Source: JAADHY01 sp964428935
GTDB lineage: Bacteria > Planctomycetota > Planctomycetia > Planctomycetales > Planctomycetaceae
Assembly (NCBI GenBank): GCA_964428935.1
Contig: CAYSAG010000019.1
Span: forward strand, 1-31,078
Length of the DNA: 31,078 nucleotides
Reading direction: 5' to 3'
The notes beneath the pieces were generated by a model, which was not told the origin of the DNA, did no database searches, and was given only the letters and a program-made list of their open reading frames with translations. This document shows positions 1 to 8,072 of this stretch, piece by piece. Both the position numbers and the translations under genes were made by a program. Within the stretch, counting starts at the first letter, position 1, and every line of letters begins with the position of its first letter.

Positions 1-1
1 A

Positions 2-946
2 CCTGAGGCCGCGATGCCCGTGATGGAAGGCAAGGCGCTGCTGTTCAAAGAGTTTGGGGGAGTGGACGCGTTTCCGATCTGCTTGGACACGCAGGACGTG
101 AACAGGATTGTCGACACGTGCGTGTTTCTGGCACCCACCTTTGGGGGAATCAATTTGGAGGACATTTCTTCGCCGCGCTGCGTCGAGATTGAAGAGCGGC
201 TCACGGAGTTGCTGGAGATTCCCGTTTTTCACGACGACCAGCACGGAACGGCCGTCGTCGTCTTGGCCGCGCTGCTCAATGCGCTGAAGTTGGTCGAGAA
301 GAAATTGTCCCAGATTCGCGTCGTCATTAGTGGCGCGGGAGCGGCGGGAATGGCCATTGCCAAGCTGTTGAAGCACGTGGGGGTGGAGCAGTTGGTCGTC
401 TGCGACCGGGCGGGCGCGATTTTCCGCGGTCGCAGCGAGCACATGAACTCCGTCAAGCAATGGCTGGCCGAGAACACGAACCCGGAAGGTCAGACCGGGA
501 CGCTCAGCGACGTCATTCCGGGAGCCGACGTCTTCATCGGCGTGTCGGCTCCAAACGTGTTGACCCGGGCCGACGTCGAGAAAATGGCCCAGCGGGCGGT
601 GGTGTTCGCTCTGGCCAACCCCGACCCGGAAGTCGCGCCGGAAGAAATCTCGGACGTCGCTGAAGTCATCGCCACGGGTCGGTCCGACTACCCGAACCAA
701 ATCAACAATGTGCTGTGTTTCCCCGGACTGTTCCGAGGCTTGCTCGACGTGCGGGCTCGCCGAGTCAACGACGAAATGAAGATTGCCGCAGCCGAGGCCA
801 TTGCCGGAATCATTCCCGAGAACGATTTGATGCCGGACTACATCGTTCCCAGCGTGTTCGACCGCCGGGTTGCAACGGCGGTGGCCGAGGCGGTTGCGCA
901 GGCAGCAGAGCGGACCGGAGTGGCTCGGCGACAAAAGAAGACCTGA
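2..946 (+). CDS. NAD(P)-dependent malic enzyme, 3' part (5' end outside window)
   Basis: Malic enzyme decarboxylates malate to pyruvate with reduction of NAD(P)+, linking the TCA cycle to pyruvate in the cytoplasm. The frame is open to the first base (codons run from position 2), and the residues before the first ATG at 14 already fit the family (PVMEGKALLFKEFGGVDAFP), so the true start lies upstream. Seen after that ATG: INLEDI, whose Glu and Asp are expected metal ligands; HDDQHGTA with a further metal-binding Asp; the Rossmann loop GAGAAGMAIAKLL; SDYPNQINN; and FPGLFRGLLDVRA near the end. The protein stops after the malic enzyme fold, so it is the short form without the phosphotransacetylase-like domain of MaeB. 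NAD versus NADP preference cannot be decided here. The missing N-terminal part would hold the catalytic Tyr and Lys. Confidence 0.93.
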   Translation, partial: PEAAMPVMEGKALLFKEFGGVDAFPICLDTQDVNRIVDTCVFLAPTFGGINLEDISSPRCVEIEERLTELLEIPVFHDDQHGTAVVVLAALLNALKLVEKKLSQIRVVISGAGAAGMAIAKLLKHVGVEQLVVCDRAGAIFRGRSEHMNSVKQWLAENTNPEGQTGTLSDVIPGADVFIGVSAPNVLTRADVEKMAQRAVVFALANPDPEVAPEEISDVAEVIATGRSDYPNQINNVLCFPGLFRGLLDVRARRVNDEMKIAAAEAIAGIIPENDLMPDYIVPSVFDRRVATAVAEAVAQAAERTGVARRQKKT

Positions 947-1438
947 CAGGTTCAGCTGGTTGGAGCTCGCCACGGTTCCGCCTTTGCCAGGGGCTTGCGA
1001 AGCGGTCCGGCTGCGGGAGTGGGGCGACTCTTGCGGACACCGGTCGGGGTGAGCGGGAATGCAGTGAGGCCGTGGACGCAGCGCGTGGCTTTCGGCTCGG
1101 CGCGGAGCCTCCCTGCTGTCGGTGGACGACTCGAGGACCCAGCCGGCCGGCAACAAGAAAGCCCTCGCCTGGCCAGGGCCAGACGAGGGCTGGGAGGGGG
1201 AGGAGGAACGAAGCGGCTTTGAGACTCGCCGCTGTCTGCTGTGTGTCTGTTGGCGCCCGTCGGCGCCGGGGCTGGCTTTGCGGTTCGGTCAGTTGGGTGC
1301 CGGTTAATCGCCGAGCCGGGGACAGCCGAAAATCGGTTGGAGAGAGGGAGCCCTGTCTGTTGGTTGTTCTACGTCAGGCTGTCACGGGGCGTTTGCCGAA
1401 AATGGTCGCCGAGCCGGGTCTGGCGGGACGCCGCCGAG
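947..1438. other. intergenic gap between converging malic enzyme and pilin-like genes
   Basis: No convincing gene is seen on either strand. The open frames here are Arg/Gly/Pro-rich and overlap one another, as expected from GC-rich non-coding DNA. The only clear structure is the minus-strand terminator hairpin at 1151-1190. I found no hairpin with a T-run behind the malic enzyme stop at 946. Confidence 0.6.
1151..1190 (-). terminator. Rho-independent terminator of the pilin-like gene
   Basis: GCCCTCG at 1161-1167 pairs with CGAGGGC at 1184-1190. TGGCC and GGCCA pair inside with a short loop. Read on the minus strand the hairpin is followed at once by TTTCTTGTTG (1160 down to 1151). It lies about 250 nt after the stop of the minus-strand gene at 1439. 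On the plus strand the stem is followed by a G-rich stretch, so only the minus orientation fits. Confidence 0.7.
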
Positions 1439-1744
1439 TTAGTCTCCTTCGGCTCCCGGCCAAGTCGCGACGATGTCACAGTCGTTGTCGCAGACGTCGG
1501 CCGAATCCCAGTACGACGAACCTTCCCACTGCCCTTTGCATCCTTCGGCACCGTAGTAACTGTACGTCTGATTGATTGCCCCGAAAGCGCTCGCCACGTC
1601 TTCCAGCTCTTGGTTGACCGCGTGCGAAACCTCGGACAGGCCGACCACCAGGGCCAGCACACAAATTGTCGCCACCAAGACCAGCTCGGCCGAAACAATG
1701 AAACCAGCCTCGTCGTGGAGCAGTTGTGTCAACATGTGCGTCAT
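1439..1744 (-). CDS. small pilin-like single-pass membrane protein with Cys-rich tail
   Basis: A 101-residue protein. I start it at the ATG at 1744 because AGAGGAG lies about 7 nt upstream; the open frame continues further upstream but looks non-coding. Layout: short polar N-terminus (1-13), Gly14-Phe15 followed by a hydrophobic segment to about residue 38 with Glu20 inside it, an amphipathic helix (about 39-57), then a polar tail with Cys69, Cys85 and Cys89 (CDNDC). The Gly-Phe junction and the early Glu recall type IV/Flp pilins and their prepilin peptidase site, but Glu is at +6 and not the usual +5. I recall similar SAELVLV-type small proteins from planctomycetes, function unknown to me. 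It stands alone, with its own terminator at 1151-1190. It may be an assembled surface fibre subunit or simply a small membrane protein; the sequence does not decide. Confidence 0.8.
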   Translation of the reverse strand: MTHMLTQLLHDEAGFIVSAELVLVATICVLALVVGLSEVSHAVNQELEDVASAFGAINQTYSYYGAEGCKGQWEGSSYWDSADVCDNDCDIVATWPGAEGD

Positions 1745-2571
1745 TGGGTGTCTCCTCTTTCTGACTTGCTTGGGGTCACCGGAAATCAGGGGGTTGTCTT
1801 GAGGCTTTCCTGTTTTTTCTGTTTTGCCTCGTTGCCGTTGTGCCAGCCCTGTTAAGCACGCTGAATACCGAGCGCAAGGAAACGCGACGATTTTCGTCGA
1901 GCCGAATGGCGGCATCTGTTGTAACCCGTTGGCAGGACGTGGGTTACGGATGTTGAACGAAGTGTAAAGAAACTTGAGCGGCCACGAGGGCGTTGGACGG
2001 CTGAGGTTTCCCTTGGGCAACACTGAAGCGAGTGTTTGCGGGGCTTCTGGCCATAACTTCTTGTCTGAAAACGGCGTGCGTAAACGACGTCCTCGTGGAA
2101 CGTGTTGATCGGCGGCAACACGACCTCACGAGCCGAACCGGCCGAGAAGGACCGATGGCCAGACGGCGTCGCCGGAACGCGCGGGGACTGGAGCGCGGAG
2201 GCGCCGAGCCGTCCGTCGGCGGCTTTCGTCGAAGCGGGGCGAGCACAAAGGGAGTTCCCGGAGGCGGTCCGGCTTGCCGCGTCCGGTGGAAGGCAGGCTG
2301 GCGGGACGGAACGCACGTCCGCCACTCGAAAGCGGCCGAGCTGGTCGAAGCGCCCGCGCGCATTGTCGGACTGGCCTGTCTGTCGTTGCCGGCGTGTGGG
2401 GTTGAGCGGAGGCTTGCAGGGACGGAGTGAGGTTAAAGAGCAGAAGGTAGTGCAGTCGAAAAAATGTTCGGAGGCGGCGTCGCCGGCCGCTGGCGAGCCA
2501 CTCCCACGCGGACGCCGCGCGGGCGTCGGCTCGGTGCTTGGCCCCACGCCGAAATTTCGGGCTTCGAACGC
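1745..2571. other. long gap upstream of the pilin-like gene and the tRNA promoter
   Basis: I see no credible gene. Open frames of up to about 230 codons on the minus strand are Arg/Pro/Ser-rich and overlap others. Two dyads stand out: CGACGA-TTT-TCGTCG at 1885-1899, and GTAACCC (1921-1927) with GGGTTAC (1941-1947) around a 13-nt loop. Both are 140-200 nt upstream of the pilin-like start and could be operator sites or part of its leader. A TTTACA box lies upstream of the second dyad on the minus strand, but no good -10 follows. Confidence 0.5.
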
Positions 2572-2599
2572 TTGACGTTTTTCGGGCGGCGCCGATAAT
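2572..2599 (+). promoter_or_regulatory. sigma70-type promoter of tRNA-Gly
   Basis: TTGACG at 2572-2577 and GATAAT at 2594-2599 are separated by 16 nt, each matching the consensus in five of six places. The expected transcription start near 2606 leaves a 5' leader of about 36 nt before the tRNA at 2642, to be removed by RNase P. Confidence 0.75.
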
Positions 2600-2641
2600 C
2601 CTCAGATGCTCCGGGTGGCTGCGGTGGGCGACCGGAGCGAC

Positions 2642-2714
2642 GCGGGAGTAGCTCAGTCGGTAGAGCATCACGTTGCCAACGTGAGGGTCGCGGGTTCGAG
2701 TCCCGTCTCCCGCT
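2642..2714 (+). tRNA. tRNA-Gly (anticodon GCC)
   Basis: A complete 73-nt cloverleaf. Acceptor stem GCGGGAG pairs with CTCCCGC (2707-2713), with T at 2714 as discriminator, as usual for bacterial tRNA-Gly. The D arm contains AGCTCAGTCGGTAGAGC. The anticodon stem TCACG/CGTGA encloses TTGCCAA, giving anticodon GCC, which reads GGC and GGT. The T arm carries GGGTTCGAGTCCC. CCA is not encoded. The acceptor stem runs straight into six T residues (2714-2719), which may act as the terminator for a single-gene transcript started from 2572-2599. Confidence 0.97.
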
Positions 2715-3491
2715 TTTTTGTTGCGCGTAGACCCTTCCCGCCTCGGCCTTTTGCTCTGGGGAACAGGCCCGGTTGGTGTTTCTGCTTTCGCTCGTCTTTG
2801 CGGCCTTGCCGGGCAGCCGTCTCTTTTTCAAGAGCTCGCTCTCTGACGGACGGTTGTCGGCGTCGATGCGGTCGACCCCCGCAGGGACTTCGCGGGGCCA
2901 AGCGACCACGAGCTTGCCGACGGCGTAACGGGCCGATATGGACGCACGACTCGACTGTTTCTCGGGTTGGCTCTGTGCGGCTTGGGGCGGAGCGGTTGTG
3001 GAAAGTCTGCCGTGTCTCGGCCGGGAAAGACGCTGAACGGCCACGGTCGGTGTCTCGCCAGAAAGCGCTTGTGCAGCCTGACCGATGAATGGAGTTTGCC
3101 GTTTCTTTCCGCTATTATCTGCCGTCAGTTTGTCGGCGGGTCGTTGAGCGAGAGCGGCGTCGACCGCTACCGGACGGCCTTGTTCGCGGCACTCAAGAGT
3201 CCGACCGCACCGCGGCGTCGGGACGGACAGCTCGGGCCGCTGGCGGTTCTTGGTGCTGCTGTGCCTGCGGTTTTGGCGGCGTCGAGCGGGTGAGACGGGT
3301 GGCGGCGTGGTCGGGAGGGGAAGAATGGCAGTGCGGAGTGCAGCGGGAGGTTGCGAGGGGGCGTCGCGGGCGTAGGCAAGGGAGCGTTGCTCGGCGCAGC
3401 GGTCGGCGTCGGTGACGGGGCTGGGGGAGAGGAGGCTGATCCACTCAGAGCTTTTCGGAACGGTGGACTTATTCAAGGCGAAGTCAGAGCG
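2715..3491. other. gap between tRNA-Gly and trigger factor gene
   Basis: No supported gene. It holds a candidate terminator at 2801-2829 and a GC-rich hairpin CCCCGC (2877-2882) / GCGGGG (2892-2897) without a T-run. A TATTAT box at 3113-3118 could serve as the -10 of a tig promoter, but I find no -35 box at the right distance. The plus-strand frame of tig is open back to 3351, but that upstream part is low-complexity and does not resemble trigger factor. Confidence 0.5.
2801..2829 (+). terminator. possible secondary terminator behind tRNA-Gly
   Basis: CGGC (2801-2804) pairs with GCCG (2816-2819), and TGC pairs with GCA inside around a 3-nt loop. The hairpin is followed by TCTCTTTTTC from 2820. 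The stem is only seven base pairs with a two-base bulge, so this is a weak call. Confidence 0.35.
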
Positions 3492-5144
3492 ATGAACCAA
3501 GAAAACGAAAACCGAGAACAAGCTGGGACGCAGCAGCCGGGTTCGACCGGCGCGACCGAGGCCGCTCGACAGGCCGAGGAGCAGGAAAAGCAGCGGTTGA
3601 ACATCGACGTGCTAATCAGTGACGCGGGCCCGTGTCGGAAGCACGTCGTGGTGCGCGTTCCTCGCAGTGACATCGACCGAATCAGTGAAGACGTTGTCTC
3701 GGAGCTGGCCAAGACGGCGGACGTCCCGGGCTTCCGGCGCGGTCGGGCTCCGCGCAAGCTGATTGCCAAACGTTTCCGCCGTGAGATTGAGGAAGAGGTG
3801 CGGCAGAAGGTCCTGCTGCAGAGTCTGGAACAGTTGACCGAAGAGACGGATTTGGAACCCATCGACGAGCCGGACTTGGACGTCGAGGCGCTGGAGATTC
3901 CGGAAGAGGGCGATTTTGAGTACGAATTCGAGGTCGAGGTGCGGCCGGAGTTTGAGCTGCCCGAGTACAAGGGCATGAAACTGCTCCGGCCGGTTCGCGA
4001 CATTTCCGACGAGGATGTCGACACCTACCTGCGGGTGATCCGGCTGGAAATGGCGTCGAACGAGCCGACCGACGAACCGGCTCAGCCCGACGACGTACTC
4101 ACCTTGTCCGCTCAGTTCTTCCACAACGGCCAACTGATTCGCGAGATGAACCGGTTGGTCGTTCACTTACGGCCGAAGCTATCGTTTGTCGACGCCGAGA
4201 TTCCGAACTTCGATCAGCTCATGACCGGAGCCCGCAAGGGCGACGTGCGCGAGTGCGACGTGCAGATTTCGAAAGAGGCCTTCCTGGTCAGCATGCGGGG
4301 CGAAACCGTGCACGCGCGCTTCGAGGTGAAAGAGATCGCTCGGCCTCGGCTTCCGGCCATCAAAGAGGTGTGCGAGCGGTTGGGGTTTGAAACCGAGGAG
4401 GAGTTGCGGTACGCGCTGTCGCAGCGGCTGGAGCAACAGGTGGAGTACCTGCAGCGGGAACGGGCTCGCGAGGAAATCCTGCAGAAGATTGCGGAGTCGG
4501 CCACCTGGGAGCTGCCTGAAAGCCTGGTGGCCAAGCAGGTCGAAAACGCCGTCCGGCGGCAGATTCTCGAAATGCAGCAGGCTGGTTTCACCCTGCGCGA
4601 GATTCGCGCCCGGGAGAACGAGTTGCGGCAGCGAGCGATCAGCGAAACCCGCGAAGCCATCAAGCAGCACTTCGTGCTCGACAAAATCGCCACGCAGGAA
4701 AAGATCGAGGTCACTCCGGCCGACATCGACCAAGCCATTCGCACCATGGCCGAGTGGGCAGGCGAGAATCCTCGTCGGCTGCGGGCCAGACTGACCAAGA
4801 GTGGCATGATCGAGAACTTGGAGGCTCAGGTCCGCGAGCGGCGGACGATCGAACTGATCATGGAGCACGCCGAATTTGAGGACGTGCCGATCGAGCTGGA
4901 CGAGTTGATCGACACGGCGGAGGTCGACGCGGTCGAGGTGTCGATCTGCCAGCCGGGTGCCCCGACCGTCAGGCCGTCGGAAGAGGAAGGCGAAGAGGCG
5001 GCGGAGCAAGCGGCGGGCGAGACGAGAGCCTCGGGCCAAAACAAGGCCGAGGAAGGTGGCGAGGCGTCTCAGCAAGCCGGCTCGGCACCTCTACCACCGG
5101 AAAAAGAGGCGGAAGAGTCGAGCCAGGACAAGGCCGGCCAGTAG
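3492..5144 (+). CDS. tig: trigger factor (ribosome-bound chaperone and peptidyl-prolyl isomerase)
   Basis: Trigger factor docks at the ribosomal exit tunnel and shields nascent chains. From the ATG at 3492 the product is 550 residues, longer than the usual 430-450. Residues 1-35 are a Gln/Glu-rich extension. The ribosome-binding domain runs from about 36 to 165 and carries the docking signature GFRRGRAPRKL at 80-90. A divergent FKBP-like isomerase domain covers about 195-282. The helical chaperone domain covers about 283-475. Residues 476-550 are an acidic Glu/Ala-rich tail. I chose 3492 because family similarity begins shortly after it, although the ribosome binding site is weak; an upstream start at 3351 would add 47 unlikely residues. 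Two clpP genes follow on the same strand, the conserved tig-clpP order of many bacteria. No clpX is in the window. Codon use differs from later genes, with many ATC codons (see GATC finding). Confidence 0.95.
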   Translation: MNQENENREQAGTQQPGSTGATEAARQAEEQEKQRLNIDVLISDAGPCRKHVVVRVPRSDIDRISEDVVSELAKTADVPGFRRGRAPRKLIAKRFRREIEEEVRQKVLLQSLEQLTEETDLEPIDEPDLDVEALEIPEEGDFEYEFEVEVRPEFELPEYKGMKLLRPVRDISDEDVDTYLRVIRLEMASNEPTDEPAQPDDVLTLSAQFFHNGQLIREMNRLVVHLRPKLSFVDAEIPNFDQLMTGARKGDVRECDVQISKEAFLVSMRGETVHARFEVKEIARPRLPAIKEVCERLGFETEEELRYALSQRLEQQVEYLQRERAREEILQKIAESATWELPESLVAKQVENAVRRQILEMQQAGFTLREIRARENELRQRAISETREAIKQHFVLDKIATQEKIEVTPADIDQAIRTMAEWAGENPRRLRARLTKSGMIENLEAQVRERRTIELIMEHAEFEDVPIELDELIDTAEVDAVEVSICQPGAPTVRPSEEEGEEAAEQAAGETRASGQNKAEEGGEASQQAGSAPLPPEKEAEESSQDKAGQ

Positions 5145-5337
5145 CCGGCAGCGTTGCCCAAGAGTGGCGTCCGTTCCAGTGCCGGCGTGGCTGGAGTCTG
5201 TTTGAAGTCTCGCGCCGGAACGGCTTGGGGTTTCGCGCGACCAAACGTCGTCAACCCAATCGAGGGCGCGTTCCGGACGACAAAACTCAGTGGTTCCGTC
5301 AGAACCAAAGCTGAGCCGAAGACAAAGAAAGAGGGCC

Positions 5338-5985
5338 ATGGCCGAGAGTTTTCCGGGAATGCCGTTCGACTCGCTGGCTCAACGACACCACGACTACCAA
5401 CGCCAGCGGCAAATGACGATTGGCGACCTGTTGTTGGAGAACAGGATCGTCTTCTTGGACGGCGTGATCACCGACAGCAGCGCCAACTTGATCATCATGA
5501 AGCTTTTGTTTCTTCAGTCGGAGCACCGGCACCAGGACATTCACTTGTACGTGAATTCTCCCGGCGGCTCGGTTACGGCGACGCTGGCTATTTACGACAC
5601 CATGCAATTCCTCGAGTGCGACGTGGCCACGTACTGCGTCGGGCTGGCGGCCAGCGGGGCAGCGATCTTGGTGGCGGGGGGAGCCAAAGGAAAACGGTAC
5701 GCCCTTCCGCACTCGAAAATGATGATTCACCAGCCTTATGGACAGGTGGGCGGTCAGGTCTCCGACATTGAAATTCAGGCGAAAGAAATTCTTGAAACTC
5801 GCGACCTGCTGAACCGGATTTTGGCGGAGCACACGGGGCAGCCCGTGGAGCGGATTGCTCGGGACACCGAGCGAGACCGTTACCTGTCGGCGGTCGAGGC
5901 GAAGGAGTACGGACTGGTCGACGAAATCCTGGCCAAGCCGGGCAAGTCGGGGGACGCTCGGGACAATGGCCGAGGCAGCAGCTGA
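5338..5985 (+). CDS. clpP: ATP-dependent Clp protease proteolytic subunit, first paralogue
   Basis: ClpP is the serine protease barrel that degrades proteins fed to it by ClpX, ClpA or ClpC. This 215-residue protein has the full catalytic triad: Ser106 in GLAASGA, His131 in MMIHQP and Asp180 in ERDRYLSA. The nucleotide-independent core also shows YVNSPGGSVTA. I start at ATG 5338, which has AAGAGGG just upstream; a GTG at 5290 in frame would add 16 basic residues. The N-terminus is longer than in the second paralogue by about ten residues. It lies 193 nt after tig; a small perfect stem TGGTTC/GAACCA at 5291-5307 sits in its leader. With the next gene it may form a mixed ClpP1-ClpP2 barrel, as known for Mycobacterium and other groups with two ClpPs; that is inference. 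Confidence 0.94.
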   Translation: MAESFPGMPFDSLAQRHHDYQRQRQMTIGDLLLENRIVFLDGVITDSSANLIIMKLLFLQSEHRHQDIHLYVNSPGGSVTATLAIYDTMQFLECDVATYCVGLAASGAAILVAGGAKGKRYALPHSKMMIHQPYGQVGGQVSDIEIQAKEILETRDLLNRILAEHTGQPVERIARDTERDRYLSAVEAKEYGLVDEILAKPGKSGDARDNGRGSS

Positions 5986-6299
5986 GCGTCCCGAACGGAC
6001 GCCGTGTCGGTGGAGTCGATCCGCGGTCTGTCGCGGCCGCTTGAGCTAACACGCGACGCCGGAAAGACATCTGGAAGCGGCTCGGCCGACCGGCAATAAT
6101 TTCGAGTTCGTGAACGGCTGCCGTCTGCTGGCGGGTCGCCTGCTCGGGCCTGTGAGCCCGAGAGCGAGTCGGTTCCGGTAACCGCAAGAACCGTAGCCAT
6201 CGAGAAACGCTGTCGTTGCCACGGCTTGGTCCAGCGTTGTCGTTCGTCCGAACGCGGCCGGTCCGCAACGCGGAACGAACCGAAATTTGGAGACCGACG
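5986..6299. other. gap between the two clpP genes
   Basis: A 314-nt gap without a credible gene. It holds one perfect hairpin, CTCGGGC (6143-6149) and GCCCGAG (6156-6162), with a six-base loop and no T-run on either side. An ATAATT box near 6092 resembles a -10 element, but I find no matching -35. The gap is long for an operon, so the second clpP may have its own promoter. Confidence 0.45.
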
Positions 6300-6902
6300 A
6301 TGCCACTGCTGGTACCCTACGTGATTGAACGGAGCGGTCGGGAAGAGCGGGCGATGGACATTTTCAGTCGCCTGCTGCGGGACCGCATCATCATTGTGGG
6401 TAATTCGATCGACGACGACGTGGCCAACAGCGTCGTGGCGCAGTTGCTGTACTTGCAGTTCGAGGACCCGAAGGCGGACATCCACATGTACATCAACTCG
6501 CCGGGCGGGTCGGTGACGGCCGGCCTGGCCATTTACGACACCATGCAGTACATCAGCTGCGACGTGGCCACGTACTGCGTCGGTCAGGCTTCCAGCATGG
6601 CTGCGGTTCTGCTGGCGGCTGGGGCACGCGGCAAGCGAAATGCTTTACCGAACAGTCGAATCATGATTCACCAGCCCCTGGCCGGCATGGAAGGAACGGC
6701 GACAGAACTCGAAATCCATGCCAAAGAAGTTCTCCGAATCAAAAGGCGAATCAACGAGATTTTGTACAAGCACACGGGGCGGTCGTTGGAGCAAATCGAG
6801 AAAGACACCGACCGCGACAAGTTCATGACGGCCGAGGAAGCTCGCGACTACGGCCTGATCGACAAGATTCTGGAGAAACTGGAGCACCAGAAGCAGGAGT
6901 AA
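6300..6902 (+). CDS. clpP: ATP-dependent Clp protease proteolytic subunit, second paralogue
   Basis: A 200-residue ClpP, close to the standard length. The triad is complete: Ser99 in GQASSMAA, His124 in IMIHQP and Asp173 in DTDRDKFM. YINSPGGSVTAGLAIYDTMQ marks the core around residues 65-84. The start at ATG 6300 is supported by TTGGAG about 7 nt upstream; the frame stays open to 6216 but those residues do not resemble ClpP. Around the active serine it carries the usual SMAA sequence while the first paralogue has SGAA, a difference that could alter substrate handling or subunit pairing. The two paralogues are clearly diverged and not a recent duplication. Cytoplasmic; partner ATPases are encoded elsewhere. 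Confidence 0.95.
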   Translation: MPLLVPYVIERSGREERAMDIFSRLLRDRIIIVGNSIDDDVANSVVAQLLYLQFEDPKADIHMYINSPGGSVTAGLAIYDTMQYISCDVATYCVGQASSMAAVLLAAGARGKRNALPNSRIMIHQPLAGMEGTATELEIHAKEVLRIKRRINEILYKHTGRSLEQIEKDTDRDKFMTAEEARDYGLIDKILEKLEHQKQE

Positions 6903-6915
6903 CGTCGGCGACCCC

Positions 6916-6950
6916 GCCGCGTCTCTGCGGCTCGCTCGGCGACTCCTTTT
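6916..6950 (+). terminator. possible terminator after second clpP
   Basis: GCCGC (6916-6920) pairs with GCGGC (6927-6931) around a six-base loop, 13 nt after the stop. A TCCTTTTC tract follows, but only after a further 13 nt. Outer GTCG and CGAC could extend the stem up to the T tract. Weak call. Confidence 0.35.
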
Positions 6951-6980
6951 CCCCTCACGGACGAGGCAACGGCAACTCCC

Positions 6981-7868
6981 GTGCTTGCAAGGACGCTCAC
7001 AACTCAACTGCTCACACTCACGTTGGCAGCCCTGGTGGCGGCCGTTGCTGGCTGTGCGGCGAGCCGGCAAGTCGACCTGCTTGAAGCTGCGCTGCGGGAA
7101 CAGGAGCAACGTGTCCGCGAGCTGCAGGAAGAGCTTCGTCGCAAGGAAACGCAGCTCCAGACCGCGCGGCGACAGACCGAACTGCTCCGACGCCGGCTGC
7201 ACGAACAAGGCTGCCCAATCCTGCCGGAGCAATTGGCCTTGCTGACGCGGCTCGAACGGGTGCGAATCGAGCGGCTCTTCAGTGGCGGCTTGGACCTGGA
7301 CTCTGAACCCGGCGACGACGCACTGCTGCTCGTCCTCGTCCCCCTGGACCACGACGGGGACCCGGTCAAGGTGGCCGGACGGCTCCGGGTTCGAGCCTTC
7401 GAGCCAGACGGGCCCCAGTCGGACGGCGAGACTGTCTTGGCGGCTTTCGAAAGCCAGTCCGTCGACTCGGCTCGAGCAAATGGCTCGGCACACCCGGACG
7501 CCGCGTCCGGTTCAAACGGAGACCCACGGCCTCCGGCCGACGAAACGCGCTCGACCGAGTCGCCTTCTAACTCCTCTCCGTCCGGACGGCTTCTCGGACA
7601 GTGGCAATTCTCGCCGGAACAGGTTCGCGAAAGCTGGACTCACGGTCTGGTCGGCTCGGGCTACCAATTCGAGCTTCCGTTGGCACACCCGCCTCGGACG
7701 ACGCAGGTGCGGGTGGAGGTCGAGCTGGAGACGGTCGACGGGCGGCTCTTCCGCGACACGGCTCGGTTGACCGTCACGCCGTCGCCGCAAACAGGTGACC
7801 GGCCGACCGAGGCGCACACAGACGCCTCTGGCCGGCCGCCGAACCCGCCCTCCGACGACTCCCGCTGA
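6981..7868 (+). CDS. predicted lipoprotein with N-terminal coiled coil
   Basis: A 295-residue exported protein of unknown function. The GTG start gives a short basic N-terminus, a hydrophobic segment (about 8-23) and the lipobox AVAGC with Cys25, so it should be lipidated and anchored in a membrane. Residues about 30-75 are a Gln/Glu/Arg-rich heptad-like coiled coil (RELQEELRRKETQLQ). About 95-135 and 200-265 look like beta-strand segments of one folded domain (VAGRLRVRAFE; QVRVEVELETVDG), interrupted by a Ser/Pro/Asp-rich insert (about 145-195). The end is Pro/Asp/Ser-rich. It lies 78 nt after clpP, on the same strand, with no clear promoter and a weak ribosome binding site, so the start is less certain. 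Alternatives: a plain periplasmic coiled-coil protein. No enzymatic motif is visible. Confidence 0.75.
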   Translation: MLARTLTTQLLTLTLAALVAAVAGCAASRQVDLLEAALREQEQRVRELQEELRRKETQLQTARRQTELLRRRLHEQGCPILPEQLALLTRLERVRIERLFSGGLDLDSEPGDDALLLVLVPLDHDGDPVKVAGRLRVRAFEPDGPQSDGETVLAAFESQSVDSARANGSAHPDAASGSNGDPRPPADETRSTESPSNSSPSGRLLGQWQFSPEQVRESWTHGLVGSGYQFELPLAHPPRTTQVRVEVELETVDGRLFRDTARLTVTPSPQTGDRPTEAHTDASGRPPNPPSDDSR

Positions 7869-7932
7869 CTCTCAGCTTTGTTGCGGCCACGGGGCTGCAA
7901 CGCGGCAGTCGAGCACCCGTCTTTGGAGTCGA

Positions 7933-7964
7933 CGGAAACAACGCCTTGCGGAACGCAGACGGCG
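7933..7964 (-). terminator. terminator of the carbon-nitrogen hydrolase gene
   Basis: Read on the minus strand, CGCC (7964 side) pairs with GGCG next to the tail, and TGCG pairs with CGCA inside around TTC, with a small asymmetric internal loop. The hairpin is followed by TTGTTTCCG (7941-7933). It lies about 108 nt beyond the stop of the minus-strand gene at 8073. Confidence 0.5.
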
Positions 7965-8072
7965 CCGAACCGCCACGCCAGCGGCTTGGCCCGAGCAGCC
8001 GCTTTGCCGCCCGAGCGTCTTTCAGCTGGACGTGCTTTGGTGCCGTGCCGACCCGCGCCGCCCCTGGCCGAC

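Noticed and set aside
1745..1850. A sigma54-like box TGGCAC on the minus strand upstream of the pilin-like gene
   Set aside because: The -12 part does not fit: no GC at the required distance from the GG.
2668..2901. Minus-strand open frame ending in KKRETGLEPATLTLAT
   Set aside because: Another antisense-tRNA artefact that often appears in databases; no ribosome binding site or family support.
3351..3491. Longer trigger factor start
   Set aside because: The 47 added residues are Gly/Val-rich and unlike the family.
2433..3521. A 362-codon minus-strand open frame across the tRNA, containing RRDSNPRPSRWQRDALPTEL
   Set aside because: This peptide is the well-known false translation of the antisense strand of a tRNA gene. 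The frame overlaps tRNA-Gly and the tig start and is otherwise Arg/Pro-rich.
7881..7900. Hairpin TTGCGGCC-ACGG-GGCTGCAA after the lipoprotein gene
   Set aside because: Good eight-pair stem with one wobble but no T-run on either strand; not called as a terminator.
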